Below are positions 33,722-42,825 of a stretch of DNA of 64,000 nucleotides, one piece after another. The stretch is from Streptomyces uncialis (GTDB lineage: Bacteria > Actinomycetota > Actinomycetes > Streptomycetales > Streptomycetaceae), in assembly GCF_001905345.1 (NCBI RefSeq), contig NZ_LFBV01000006.1:310001-374000 (forward strand). The letters are read 5' to 3'. Numbering within the stretch: position 1 is the first letter of the stretch; every line of letters begins with the position of its first letter. The notes beneath the pieces were generated by a model. The model saw nothing but the letters and a program-made list of their open reading frames with translations. It was not told where the DNA came from and ran no database searches. The position numbers and the translations under genes are program-made.

Positions 33722-34003
33722 CACGGTGGTCGCTCCGAGAAGTCCGGGCCGGTGGCGGGGTACGGGCAGGAGGGCGGGAAGGGCGTGCCGGGAAGAGCGT
33801 TTCGGGAAGGGGGGCGGGCACGGGCGGCGGCGGGCGGACCGACCGCCCGGCCCAGGTGGAGGGCCCCGGGTGGGCGCTCCGGGGCAAGCGGTCCGGGGCA
33901 GGCGGAGAAGCGGTTCAGGCAGGTGACCGCCCGGGTCGGACAGCGGCCCGGGTCGGGCGGAGTGCCGGTCATATATGGGGTGCCGGTCGGACAGGGATGC
34001 CGG

Positions 34004-34627
34004 TCAGGCGGGAGTCCGGGTCAGAGAGTGCAGGAAGTGCATCAGGGTCATCAGCGCGTCCCGGCTGGACGCCCGCTGCCGGGCGTCGCAGTTGACGATG
34101 GGGATGTCCTCCGACAGATCGAGCGCGGCCCGCAGTTCCCCGACGGGGTAGCACGGGGCGTCCGGGAAGTCGTTGACGGCGATCACGAACGGCACCCCGC
34201 GTTCCTCCAGCCGCCCGATCACGTCGAAGCTGACCTCCAGACGCCGGGTGTCGATCAGCACGACAGCGCCCAGCGCCCCTTCGAACAGGCCGTTCCACAG
34301 GAACCAGAAGCGTTCCTGGCCAGGGGTGCCGAACAGGTACAGCACCAGTTGCTCGGTGATGCTGATCCGTCCGAAGTCCATGGCGACCGTCGTGGCGGTC
34401 TTGGTCTCGGAGCCGTAGTTGTCGTCGACACCGATGCCCGCCTGGGTCATCGTCTCCTCGGTGGTGAGCGGCCGGATCTCGCTCACCGCGCGGACCATGG
34501 TGGTCTTGCCGACCCCGAAGCCGCCCACGATCACGATCTTGACGGCCGCGGTCGCGGTGTCCGGAAGGTGATCCTCTGCGCGTGGGCCCGTGATCGTGCC
34601 GATGCTGTCAGAGTCGTTGAAGTCCAT
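34004..34627 (-). CDS. rarD: Conservon small GTPase (CvnD/RarD)
   Basis: The 207-residue protein is a P-loop GTPase of the CvnD type. GGFGVGKTT (35-43) is the Walker A motif, FGTPGQERFWFLW is the switch II/DxxG-like motif with TPGQ in place of DxxG, and a VIAVNDFP segment carries the NKxD-like element. In the S. coelicolor conservons this GTP-binding protein associates with the CvnA-C membrane complex and is thought to work as a switch that controls development and antibiotic production. The gene overlaps the DUF742 gene by 20 bases. A 20-residue N-terminal extension comes before the fold. Confidence 0.9.
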   Translation of the reverse strand: MDFNDSDSIGTITGPRAEDHLPDTATAAVKIVIVGGFGVGKTTMVRAVSEIRPLTTEETMTQAGIGVDDNYGSETKTATTVAMDFGRISITEQLVLYLFGTPGQERFWFLWNGLFEGALGAVVLIDTRRLEVSFDVIGRLEERGVPFVIAVNDFPDAPCYPVGELRAALDLSEDIPIVNCDARQRASSRDALMTLMHFLHSLTRTPA

Positions 34628-34982
34628 GTATCACCGCTTCGAGAAGGGAACGGTCGGGCAGCGCGGAACGCACGATCGGTGCGCGTGCCTGGACCAGATC
34701 CGCCGCCAGTAGTTCGGTCAGCAGCACGGTCACCACGCTGAACGGCAGGTTGAGATAGGCCGAGATCTCGGCGACGGACAGGGGTGAGCGGCACAGCCGG
34801 AGCACGGCCGCCTGTTCGGGCTGGGCGGTGGGCGGCGGTTCGCAGCGGGTGACGATCAGGGTCACCAGGTCCACCTCCGCCCGTTCGGTCCCCTCTGCGC
34901 CGCCGGCGATGACGTAGAGGCGCTCCGGGTCCTTCTCCGGGGCGGATCGGGGGGCGCGGCGTTCGCGTTGCGGAGGAGTCAT
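34608..34982 (-). CDS. rarC: Conservon DUF742 protein (CvnC/RarC)
   Basis: This 124-residue protein contains a DUF742 domain: PERLYVIAGG opens the domain and RCEPPPTAQPEQAAVLRLCRSPLSVAEISAYLNLPFSVVTVLLTELLAADLV (a helix-turn-helix-like region, cited by its ends) closes it. Conservon C proteins are part of the CvnABCD complex, and the winged-helix-like core may be an interaction module rather than a DNA binder. Both sides overlap neighbours (4 bases with the roadblock gene, 20 with the GTPase), so it is translated with them. Confidence 0.9.
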   Translation of the reverse strand: MTPPQRERRAPRSAPEKDPERLYVIAGGAEGTERAEVDLVTLIVTRCEPPPTAQPEQAAVLRLCRSPLSVAEISAYLNLPFSVVTVLLTELLAADLVQARAPIVRSALPDRSLLEAVIHGLQRL

Positions 34983-35386
34983 ACGGCCTGCCCGTCCCGC
35001 CTCGGGGGACTGGTGAGATGGGCGCCGATCCGTACCACCAGGTCACGCATGCGGTTGCTCATCAGACCCGCGTCGACGGTCTCGTCGGCGAGGACGGCGA
35101 GGAAGGCCCCCGCGCCGGCCGCCATCAGATAGAAGTAGCCGCCGCTGACCTCGATGATGACCATGCGCATCCGGCCGTCGCTGTCGGGGATCTCGGCGGC
35201 CACGGCGCTCGCGAGGCTCTGGAGTCCGGCACAGGCCGCCGCGAGCCGGTCGGCCGCGTCGGGTTCGCCGCCGAAGCGGGCGATCCGGAGTCCGTCGGCG
35301 GAGAGCACGACGACCTGCCGGGTGTGCGGGACTCCGTCCGCGAGTTCCTTGAGCATCCAGTCGAAATTGGCGCGCTGCTGGATCAC
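34979..35386 (-). CDS. rarB: Conservon roadblock/LC7 protein (CvnB/RarB)
   Basis: The 135-residue protein is a roadblock/LC7-domain protein: it begins QQRANFDWMLKELADGVPHTRQVVVLSADGLRIA, contains the central VIIEVSGGYFYLMAAGAGAFLAVLAD strands and ends in DLVVRIGAHL. Roadblock proteins form dimers that bind small GTPases or act as GTPase regulators; CvnB is a known component of the conservon complex. GTG at 35386 is chosen because it overlaps the CvnA stop as GTGA and AGGGGG lies upstream; upstream reading is shadow. Confidence 0.92.
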   Translation of the reverse strand: MIQQRANFDWMLKELADGVPHTRQVVVLSADGLRIARFGGEPDAADRLAAACAGLQSLASAVAAEIPDSDGRMRMVIIEVSGGYFYLMAAGAGAFLAVLADETVDAGLMSNRMRDLVVRIGAHLTSPPRRDGQAV

Positions 35387-37140
35387 TTGCGGTCCCCCTC
35401 GTCCATGAGGTCGTCGGTCTCCGGGCGTGCCTGCGGGTGCGGGCCGGTGCGATGGCCCTGTGCGGTGCCGTTGACGACGCCACCGCTGCCGTTGACGGCG
35501 GTACCGGGGCGGGTGCCCCCGGGGCCGTGGTGCGCTGCGGGGTCGCCGGAGGCGTCCGGTCCGGTCGGGCCGGTGCCGTCGGGACCCGCCGTGTCCGGGG
35601 TGGTCGGCGCGCCCTTGATGCCGTTCATGAACGCCTCGACCCACAGGCCCGGTTCGGGCTCGTCGGGCTTCTCGGCCTGGGCCGGTACGGGGACCCGCCA
35701 GGGGTCGGGTTCCCCGGCGGCCTCCGCGGCGGCCGACGCCGCGGCCTCGGCGTAGCGCTGGCTGAGCGGGGTCTTGACCCGGCTGCGGCGCTGCGGCAGC
35801 CCGTTCGCCGTCCATTCGGTGACGACCGGTACGTCGTCGTCGGTGGCGCCCGTGGGCGTCAGATCGTCGGAGGGGCGGCGCGGGCCGGTGGTCGGACGGC
35901 GCTTCTTGGCCTTCCGCTTCAGTTCCTGCATGGGGGTGCCGTCGTCGTTCACCCGGGGTACGGCGGTGGCGCCGATGCCGTGGGCGAGTCCGGGCGCGGG
36001 TCCCGAGGTGAGCATGTCGCGCGGCACGACGAGTACGGCGCGGACACCGCCGTACGCGGACTGCCGCAGCGAGACCTGCATATGGAACATCTGCGAGAGC
36101 CTGCCGACGACGGCCATCCCGAGGCGGGGCGTCTCGCCGAGGTCCTTGAGGTCGATACCGGCCTGCGCCTGGGCGACCATCCGCTCGGCCCGCAGCCGGG
36201 CCTCCTCGCTGAGGCTGACCCCGCCGTCCTCGATCTCGATGGCGATACCGGTCTGCACCTCGACGGCGGTGACATGCACCCGTGTGTGGGGCGGCGAGTA
36301 GCGGGTGGCGTTGTCGAGGAGTTCGGCGGCGGCGTGGATCAGGGGCTCCACATGGGTGCCCTTGATGGCGACCTTGGCGATGGAATGCAGGTCCACGCGC
36401 CGGTATTCCAGGATGCGGGACATGGCGCCGCGCAGCACGCTGAACAGCGGTACGGGCTTGGGCCACAGACGTCCCGGCCGGGCGCCGCCGAGTACCGCGA
36501 TGGAGTCGGCGAGACGGCCGATCAGCGCGGTGCCGTGGTCGATGCGGAGCAGGTCGTCGAAGACCTCGGGGTTGCGCCCATGGTCCTCCTCCATCTCCCG
36601 CAGTTCGGCGGCCTGCTGATGGACGATGGCCTGGACCCGGCGGGCGATGTTGACGAAGGCACGCTGGGTCGCCTCCCGCATGGCCTCCTCGTTGTCGACG
36701 ATCGTCAGGACGTCCTTGAGCAGGGTGCGCTGGGCGTCGGGGAGGTCGCGGTAGGCGGGGTCGGCGTCGACGACCGCGCGCATCACCTCGGCGGGCGACT
36801 CGCCCTGACGCAGCCGGAACAGCGCGTCGGGCAGGAGCTGGCTGCCGAGGTGGATCAGTTCGGCGTCATGGGCGGCGATCCGCCCTTCCAGACAGTCGAT
36901 CTGGCGGGCGTGCTCGACACGCTGGGCCTCCAGCCGCCGTCCGCGCCGTACGGTCTCGGCGCCGATCGCGGCCACCAGCACGGTGCCGATCACCCCGCAC
37001 AGGACGACGACCAGCCGGGCCGGTTCCGTGACCGCGGCCACACAGCCCCCGGTCACCGCGGCCATCAGGACGGTCGGCAGCACCTGGACGCGGAGACGCG
37101 GGACTTCTCGGCCACCGGGAGGCGCTTGAACACTCACCAT
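35383..37140 (-). CDS. rarA: Conservon sensor histidine kinase-like protein (CvnA/RarA)
   Basis: The 585-residue membrane protein has two N-terminal membrane segments (about 20-65), a coiled linker, a helical DHp-like region, and an HATPase_c domain with the N-box LLDNATRYSPP near residue 290 and the G-box IEIEDGGVSLS. The expected His-box is degenerate, IDHGTALIGR, so phosphotransfer cannot be assumed. The C-terminal 190 residues are Pro/Gly/Thr-rich and disordered. In the S. griseus rar/S. coelicolor cvn9 system these proteins influence aerial mycelium and antibiotic onset. It is the first gene of the rarABCD(E) operon, with a long 5' region. Confidence 0.9.
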   Translation of the reverse strand: MVSVQAPPGGREVPRLRVQVLPTVLMAAVTGGCVAAVTEPARLVVVLCGVIGTVLVAAIGAETVRRGRRLEAQRVEHARQIDCLEGRIAAHDAELIHLGSQLLPDALFRLRQGESPAEVMRAVVDADPAYRDLPDAQRTLLKDVLTIVDNEEAMREATQRAFVNIARRVQAIVHQQAAELREMEEDHGRNPEVFDDLLRIDHGTALIGRLADSIAVLGGARPGRLWPKPVPLFSVLRGAMSRILEYRRVDLHSIAKVAIKGTHVEPLIHAAAELLDNATRYSPPHTRVHVTAVEVQTGIAIEIEDGGVSLSEEARLRAERMVAQAQAGIDLKDLGETPRLGMAVVGRLSQMFHMQVSLRQSAYGGVRAVLVVPRDMLTSGPAPGLAHGIGATAVPRVNDDGTPMQELKRKAKKRRPTTGPRRPSDDLTPTGATDDDVPVVTEWTANGLPQRRSRVKTPLSQRYAEAAASAAAEAAGEPDPWRVPVPAQAEKPDEPEPGLWVEAFMNGIKGAPTTPDTAGPDGTGPTGPDASGDPAAHHGPGGTRPGTAVNGSGGVVNGTAQGHRTGPHPQARPETDDLMDEGDRK

Positions 37141-37767
37141 GTATGCCCTCTAAGACAGTCGACTCGTGGAGTTGTCGGGGATTGCGGGGAACTTCGCGGT
37201 TTCGTAGCGGTCAGGGATGTTTCCAGTGTGATTTCCGGGTGCTGGACGTGCGGGAGCGTCCGGGATGATTCCCACCAACGGGAAGCCCGGGAACAAACGC
37301 CCGATTTCGTCTCAACTCAGCGCGCTGCGGGCGAGCTTAGTCCGGCCGCATCTTCGCTGTGTCATATTCCGCAAGCACCTGAAACCAGGCCGCCCACCCC
37401 GCTAGACTCGCCTCTTTTACACACAGGGCCATCACACACACACGCCGAGTGATCACCCGCACCCGACGAACAACGCACCGGGGCACCCCCAGGGGCGCGG
37501 GGAACCGCGCGACGAAGGCGACCCGCACCCGAGGAGCAACGAACCGGCGCAGCATCCAGGGGCGCGAGGAACCCCGCACCCACGGACCACCCACACAGGA
37601 ACAAGCACGCCCAGGCATGGAACCCCGAAGGCGCAAGCGAAGGCGACCCGCAGGCGACGGACCCACCCACCAACGCCGAACCCCCGGAACGCAAAAGGTG
37701 GCCCGCCCGCCCCGCACAAGGGGACGACCGGGCCACCGACACCGTGGGGTGACCCCACGGCAGGGGG
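37141..37767. other. Intergenic region between helicase and rarA with repeats
   Basis: The rarA promoter lies in the first part of this gap, next to rarA; no clear -10/-35 pair was selected. Repeats occupy 37452-37620, and overlapping hairpins at 37697-37774 precede and include the helicase stop. No gene seen here. Confidence 0.6.
37452..37620. repeat. Second locus of the GGGGCGCGGGGAAC repeat family
   Basis: Two tandem, imperfect units of 70-80 bases carry AGGGGCGCGGGGAACCGCGCGA at 37490-37511 and a diverged copy about 70 bases on. The flanking CCCGCACCCGACGAACAACG-type blocks match those at 21362-21620, and the ends of both arrays also match (CGCACCCACG..., ACACAGG.ACAAG). Orientation is the same at both loci, and both lie after a minus-strand gene stop (LysR and helicase). 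Confidence 0.75.
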
Positions 37768-37774
37768 TCACCCC
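37697..37774. terminator. Compound inverted repeats at the helicase 3' end
   Basis: Three hairpins: 9-base arms at 37697-37705 and 37729-37737; 8-base arms at 37742-37749 and 37753-37760; and alternative 11-base arms (37746-37756 with 37764-37774) that overlap the stop codon at 37768. They act as terminator for the helicase gene. Confidence 0.6.
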
Positions 37775-40590
37775 ACCGACGAGTACGCCACCACACCCCG
37801 CAACAGGCCGTCCACGGCCTTCCGCGCGTTCCGGGCGACCGTCGTGGACCCCTCCGTACCGCTCACGGGAGCGGCCGCGGAGATCTGCCCGAGGACGTCG
37901 ATCACCTGCTTGCACCACCGGACGAAGTCCCCCGCGGGCATGTCGGCCTCGCGCAGCACCTCGTCCAGCCCCTTGTCGGAGGCCCACATGTACGCGGCCC
38001 AGGCGAACCCGAGATCCGGCTCGCGCTGACCCACGCCCTCCGTCTGGTTGATCTTGAAGTCCTCCTCCAGGGCGTCGAGCCTGCCCCAGATGCGGACCAT
38101 CTCGCCGAGTGCCTCCTTGGCCTTCCCGGAGGGCACCTTGGGCGCCAGCGCGTCGTCCCCCGACCGGGACTCGTAGACCAGGGCGGACGCGCACGCGGCC
38201 AGCTCCGCCGGGGAGAGGCCCTCCCAGACCCCGGCCCGCAGGCACTCACTGGCGAGCAGATCGAGTTCGCCGTAGAGCCGGGCGAGCCGCTTGCCGTTCT
38301 CGGTGACCTCGTCGCCCCGCAGATAGTCCAGCTCGGTGAGCAGCTTGACGATCCGGTCGAAGGTACGGGCGATGGTGTTGGTGCGACCCTCGATCTTGCG
38401 CTCCAGCTGGGTGGTGTCCCGCACCAGCCGGTGGTAGCGCTCGGCCCACCGCGCGTGGTCCTCGCGGTCGGAGCAGCCGTGGCACGGGTGCGCGCGGATC
38501 TCCGTGCGCAGCCGGGCGATCTCGCGGTCGTCCGCGGCGGCGGCACGCTGCTTGTGGTGCCGGTCCGGCACGATGTGCCCCGCCTTGCTGCGCAGCGCGG
38601 ACGCCAGGTCGCGACGGGACTGGGGCGAGCGGGCGTTGAACGACTTCGGGATGCGCATCCGCTCCAGCGGCTCGACCGGTACCGGGAAGTCCATCGCGGC
38701 GAGCCGCTTGACCTGCCGCTCCGCGGTGAGGACCAGCGGGCGGGGACCGTCCTGGTGGTCGAAGCCGCGGTGGCCGTGGGAACGCCCGGCCGGCAGCCCC
38801 GGGTCCAGGACCAGGGCGAGACCCGCGTACTTGCCGGTCGGCACATGGATGACATCGCCCGGCTTGAGCTTCTCCAGCGCCCCGGCCGCGGCGGCCCGCC
38901 GCTGGGAGACCCCGTGCCGGGCCAGCTCCGTCTCCCGGTCCCCCAGCTGGCGGCGCAGCCGGGCGTACTCCTCGAAGTCGCCGAGGTGGCAGGTCATGGA
39001 GGCCTTGTAGCCCTCCAGCCCTTCCTCGTTGCGCTGCACCTGGCGGGAGATCCCGACCACCGAGCGGTCGGCCTGGAACTGCGCGAACGACGTCTCCAGG
39101 AGCTCCCGCGAACGGTGCCGGCCGAACTGGTCGACGAGGTTGACGGCCATGTTGTACGAGGGGCGGAAGCTGGAGCGCAGCGGATACGTACGGGTACCGG
39201 CGAGACCGGCGAGGTGCTCGGGGTTCATCCCGCGCTGCCACAGGACGACGGCGTGGCCCTCGATGTCGATACCGCGGCGGCCGGCGCGGCCGGTGAGCTG
39301 GGTGTACTCGCCGGGGGTGATGTCGGCGTGCTGCTCACCGTTCCACTTGACGAGCTTCTCCAGCACGACGGACCGGGCGGGCATGTTGATGCCGAGGGCG
39401 AGGGTCTCCGTGGCGAAGACGGCCTTGACCAGGCCCCGGACGAAGAGTTCCTCCACGACCTCCTTGAAGGTCGGGAGCATGCCGGCGTGATGCGCCGCGA
39501 TGCCCCGCTCCAGGCCCTCCAGCCACTCGAAGTAGCCGAGGACATGGAGATCCTCGTCGGGGATGGAGGAGGTGCGGGCCTCGACGATCTCCCGGACCTT
39601 CGCACGGGCCTCGTCGTCGTTGAGCCGCAGTCCCGCGTGGAGGCACTGCTGGACGGCGGCCTCGCAGCCCGCGCGGCTGAAGATGAAGGTGATGGCGGGC
39701 AGCAGTCCGCCGGCGTCGAGGCGTTCGATGACCTCGGGGCGGCCGGGTGTCCAGACCCGGGAGCGCTGCCGGCGGTCGCGCTCGCGGTCGGCCTCGCGGA
39801 TGTTCTTCCCACGGCGTTTGTCGCGGCCCCAGGTGGGTCGGGCCGACTCCATCCGCGCCATCCGGGTCAGATCGGGGTTGACGGCCCGCTTGCGGCCCTC
39901 GCCCTCCTCGAAGAGGTCGTACATCCGGCGCCCCGCGAGCACATGCTGGAACAGGGGTACGGGGCGGTGCTCGGAGACGATCACCTCGGTGTCACCGCGG
40001 ACCGTGTCCAGCCAGTCGCCGAACTCCTCGGCGTTGGACACCGTCGCCGACAGGGAGACCAGGGTCACCGACGGGGGGAGATGGATGATCACTTCCTCCC
40101 AGACCGCGCCCCGGAAGCGGTCGGAGAGGTAGTGCACCTCGTCCATGACCACATAGCCGAGGCCCAGCAGGGACTGCGAACCCGCGTACAGCATGTTCCG
40201 CAGCACCTCGGTGGTCATCACGACCACCGGCGCGTCGGAGTTGACGCTGTTGTCACCGGTGAGCAGACCGACCTTGTCGGCGCCGTAGCGCTTGGCGAGG
40301 TCGCTGTACTTCTGGTTGGACAGTGCCTTGATGGGCGTGGTGTAGAAGCATTTCTTGCCCTGCGCGAGGGCGAGGTGCACGGCGAACTCGCCGACGATCG
40401 TCTTGCCTGAGCCGGTGGGCGCCGCGACAAGCACGCCCTTGCCCGCTTCAAGTGCCTTGCACGCCTCTGTCTGGAACGGGTCCAGATCGAATTCGTACAT
40501 GTCACGGAAGGCGGCGAGCGCGGTGGCCTGCTCGGCGGCGCGCAGTCGTGCCGCCGCGTACCGCTCGGCCGGGGAGAGATCCTCTGTCAT
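37768..40590 (-). CDS. DEAD/DEAH-box Ski2-like RNA helicase (HelY-type)
   Basis: The 940-residue protein is a superfamily 2 helicase: Walker A VAAPTGSGKTIVGEF near residue 45, motif II DEVHYLSD (DEVH), SATVSNAEEFGDWL, and in the second domain LVKAVFATETLALGINMPARSVV and QLTGRAGRRGID. It has the C-terminal rRNA-processing arch-like and DSHCT-like helical domain of Ski2/Mtr4/HelY proteins. Expected function is RNA unwinding or turnover. ATG 40590 is used because conserved sequence begins directly there; an upstream open frame is shadow. It matches the helicase upstream of tatC in S. coelicolor. Confidence 0.92.
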   Translation of the reverse strand: MTEDLSPAERYAAARLRAAEQATALAAFRDMYEFDLDPFQTEACKALEAGKGVLVAAPTGSGKTIVGEFAVHLALAQGKKCFYTTPIKALSNQKYSDLAKRYGADKVGLLTGDNSVNSDAPVVVMTTEVLRNMLYAGSQSLLGLGYVVMDEVHYLSDRFRGAVWEEVIIHLPPSVTLVSLSATVSNAEEFGDWLDTVRGDTEVIVSEHRPVPLFQHVLAGRRMYDLFEEGEGRKRAVNPDLTRMARMESARPTWGRDKRRGKNIREADRERDRRQRSRVWTPGRPEVIERLDAGGLLPAITFIFSRAGCEAAVQQCLHAGLRLNDDEARAKVREIVEARTSSIPDEDLHVLGYFEWLEGLERGIAAHHAGMLPTFKEVVEELFVRGLVKAVFATETLALGINMPARSVVLEKLVKWNGEQHADITPGEYTQLTGRAGRRGIDIEGHAVVLWQRGMNPEHLAGLAGTRTYPLRSSFRPSYNMAVNLVDQFGRHRSRELLETSFAQFQADRSVVGISRQVQRNEEGLEGYKASMTCHLGDFEEYARLRRQLGDRETELARHGVSQRRAAAAGALEKLKPGDVIHVPTGKYAGLALVLDPGLPAGRSHGHRGFDHQDGPRPLVLTAERQVKRLAAMDFPVPVEPLERMRIPKSFNARSPQSRRDLASALRSKAGHIVPDRHHKQRAAAADDREIARLRTEIRAHPCHGCSDREDHARWAERYHRLVRDTTQLERKIEGRTNTIARTFDRIVKLLTELDYLRGDEVTENGKRLARLYGELDLLASECLRAGVWEGLSPAELAACASALVYESRSGDDALAPKVPSGKAKEALGEMVRIWGRLDALEEDFKINQTEGVGQREPDLGFAWAAYMWASDKGLDEVLREADMPAGDFVRWCKQVIDVLGQISAAAPVSGTEGSTTVARNARKAVDGLLRGVVAYSSVG

Positions 40591-40992
40591 CGTGCTTTCG
40601 AGATTACCCGCCACCTCTGACAGAGGGCGATCATTATCGGGAAAGCGGTATCCGCGCTGGTCAGCGCGGCGGCCCCAGCGGCCCCCGGGGCCACCGGCGC
40701 CACCCTGGACGCCCCGGAAACCCGCGCGGACGGCCTCCCGGGCACGCCGAGGAGCGTCCGCGCGGTCGCGCCGACGGGGTCCGTACCCATGACGGTCCGT
40801 ACCCGGGACGCGGTGCCACCGAACACGGTGGCCGGAAGACGGTGGCCCCGGAACGCGGAAGCGGCCGGTCGCGCCGTACGGGCGCCCCGGCCGCGTCACG
40901 CGGTGGGATCGGCGAGCGGAGTGGTCTCGCCGGTCGGGTGTCCCCCAGGCACGATCAGGTCCGATGCCGGGGCACTACGTCAGGTCCGGGCC
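40591..40992. other. 400-base intergenic stretch between helicase start and tatC
   Basis: No gene, hairpin or repeat stands out in this G/C-rich stretch. It must carry the helicase promoter; the bases nearest the helicase include an A/T-richer GGCGATCATTATCGGGAAAGCGG patch, described here only by position (about 40625-40650). Confidence 0.4.
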
Positions 40993-41952
40993 TCAGGTGA
41001 CGTCGTCGTAGCCGTTGATCCGGTCCCGGTCGGTGGACGCCTGCCGGGGCAGGCCCCGGGCGGCGCTGACCGGCTCCACGTCGTCCACGGATTCCGGGGT
41101 GAGGTCCAGGTCGGACGCCTCGTCGTCGTCGGGGCCCGCGGCCTCGATCCTCGCCTTGCGCTTGTCGTTCAGCAGGGAGAAGCCGGTGGCGCTGAAGTAC
41201 AGCACCCAGATCGGCGCGGCGAGCGCCATCATGGTGAGCGGCTCGGTGCTGGGGGTGGCGACCGCGGCGAAGACCGTGATGCCCATGATCATCGCCCGCC
41301 ACCAGCTGAGCATGCGCTTACCGGTGAGCACCCCGGTGAGGTTGAGCATGATCAGGACCAGCGGGAGCTCGAAGGACAGCCCGAAGACGATCACCATGCG
41401 GGTCACGAGGTCGAGCAGGTCGTCGAGCGGCAGCTGGTTGTCGACCGACGCCGGTGAGAACTCCAGCAGCACCTCGGCCATGGTGGGAAGGCTGGAGTAC
41501 GCGAAGTACGCGCCGCCGAGGAAGAGCGGGACACCGAGACCGACGAACGCGAGCGAGTACTTGCGCTCCTCGCGGTGCAGACCGGGGGCGATGAAGGCCC
41601 ACAGCTGGTAGAGCCAGACCGGGGTCGACAGGACGACACCGGCCATCAGGGAGACCTTGAGCGCCAGGGTGAACGGCGTCAGCAGACCGTTCAGCGTGAT
41701 CCGGGCGCAGGTGTCCTCCTTGTTCTCCAGCTTCTCCGCGATCTCGGCGAAGCTGTCGTCGCAGCCCACCGAGCGCAGCACCGGTTCGGTGATGAACTCG
41801 ATGATGTCCTTGTAGAAGAAGGCGGCGACGATGGTGACGACCAGGATGGCCACCACACTCTTCGCCAGCCGGTTGCGCAGCTCACGCAGGTGCTCCACGA
41901 GGGGCATACGCCCCTCGGGGTCCTTTTCCTTCTTGCGGGCAGACTTGAGCAA
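40993..41952 (-). CDS. tatC: Twin-arginine translocase subunit TatC
   Basis: The 319-residue protein is TatC: it begins with MPLVEHLRELRNRLAKSVVAIL near residue 16, the signature of the family's first segment, and has six membrane segments, including LRHEERKY-like LHREERKYSLAFVGLGVPLFLGGAYFAYSSLP. TatC recognises twin-arginine signal peptides and, with TatA, exports folded proteins. The C-terminal 50 residues are an acidic extension. TTG 41952 is chosen as start, with GAGG at a fair distance; an internal ATG at codon 16 is another option. It follows tatA by 48 bases. Confidence 0.95.
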   Translation of the reverse strand: MLKSARKKEKDPEGRMPLVEHLRELRNRLAKSVVAILVVTIVAAFFYKDIIEFITEPVLRSVGCDDSFAEIAEKLENKEDTCARITLNGLLTPFTLALKVSLMAGVVLSTPVWLYQLWAFIAPGLHREERKYSLAFVGLGVPLFLGGAYFAYSSLPTMAEVLLEFSPASVDNQLPLDDLLDLVTRMVIVFGLSFELPLVLIMLNLTGVLTGKRMLSWWRAMIMGITVFAAVATPSTEPLTMMALAAPIWVLYFSATGFSLLNDKRKARIEAAGPDDDEASDLDLTPESVDDVEPVSAARGLPRQASTDRDRINGYDDVT

Positions 41953-42000
41953 CCCACGTCCTCATCTCGTGCGGCGGGCCGGTGGTCTTCCGGCCGTGGG

Positions 42001-42288
42001 TCAGCGCTGCGTGGTGTCCGTGGGCTCGTTCACCGGGCGGGAGCTGGTCACATCGCCCGGGGCGGCCTGGATGGTGCGCGGCGCCGTGACGGGCTGCTCC
42101 TTGTTCGCGGGCTCCGCCGGGGCGGGCTGCTCGCCCTCCGACTTCATCGCCTTGGCCTCGCTCTTGAGGATGCGGGCCGACTTGCCGAGGGATCGCGCCA
42201 TGTCGGGGAGCTTCTTCGCACCGAACAGCAGCAGGATGATGACGAGGATCAGAGTGATCTCGAGCGGGCCGATCCGTCCACCGAACAT
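42001..42288 (-). CDS. tatA: Twin-arginine translocase subunit TatA
   Basis: The 95-residue protein begins MFGGRIGPLEITLILVIILLLFGAKKLPD, described here by its ends: an N-terminal membrane helix, hinge FGAKKLPD, and an amphipathic helix (MARSLGKSARILKSEA) followed by an acidic, Pro/Thr-rich tail. This is the pore-forming component that assembles with TatC to pass folded proteins. It is just upstream of tatC on the same strand. Confidence 0.96.
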   Translation of the reverse strand: MFGGRIGPLEITLILVIILLLFGAKKLPDMARSLGKSARILKSEAKAMKSEGEQPAPAEPANKEQPVTAPRTIQAAPGDVTSSRPVNEPTDTTQR

Positions 42289-42614
42289 CTACGTATACCT
42301 TCTCACCGAGGCGGCCTTGGGCGGTTGCTGCCCGACCGGCCGGACCGATGTCCGGCCGCCGTGCTGGCAGCGATCGTAACGCTCGGGGGTGAACGAGAGG
42401 CAATCCCCGTACGTACTCCCGGTTGCCGGCCCGCGCCTCGCTCTCCGGACCGTGTCAGCAGCCTACCCGCACACCCTCCGCCCCCGACAGGTCAAGACCA
42501 CGGGTTGATCAGCGGTATCTCCGGCTTCGCGTCTTCCGGACGGCCTCCGGGGGTGCCCCGGAGCCCGGTACGGGCCGGGGAAGTGCCCGGGGAGTGTGCC
42601 CCGGGACGGCCCGG
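42289..42614. other. Intergenic region upstream of tatA
   Basis: No gene or strong repeat is visible. This is the likely tatAC promoter region, between tatA and the small membrane-protein gene whose 3' end lies at 42615. Confidence 0.5.
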
Positions 42615-42815
42615 TCAGCGCCGCAGATCGCTCCCGGCCCGCGCGGCGCCCTCGGCGGCCCGCTCCAGATCCTCGGCGGCGCCGCCGACGAGCCGGGCGG
42701 CCTCGCTGACCTGGCGGCCCAGCCGGTCCGCGGCCACGAAGACCCGGACGGCGAGCACACCGAGGACGAGCAGACCGAGGAAGCCGACAGCGATCGCGAG
42801 CATGGCCCAGAACAT
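42615..42815 (-). CDS. Small membrane protein of unknown function
   Basis: This 66-residue protein has one N-terminal membrane helix (MLAIAVGFLGLLVLGVLAVRVFVAAD) and a short amphipathic helix (LGRQVSEAARLVGGAAEDLERAAEGA) that may be a coiled coil. Its start at ATG 42815 is chosen for the natural membrane-protein start; an ATG at codon 5 is also possible. It lies 11 bases after the zinc-ribbon gene on the same strand and is conserved at this position in Streptomyces, as far as I recall. Function not recognised. Confidence 0.7.
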   Translation of the reverse strand: MFWAMLAIAVGFLGLLVLGVLAVRVFVAADRLGRQVSEAARLVGGAAEDLERAAEGAARAGSDLRR

Positions 42816-42825
42816 GTGCCCGAGC

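Noticed and set aside
34979..36466. Longer roadblock (CvnB) frame with 360 extra residues
   Set aside because: The upstream part is opposite-frame shadow of rarA; the domain starts at GTG 35386.
35437..37452. Plus-strand 671-codon frame opposite rarA
   Set aside because: Shadow frame, no domain.
38431..40410. Plus-strand 659-codon frame opposite the helicase
   Set aside because: Shadow frame, no domain.
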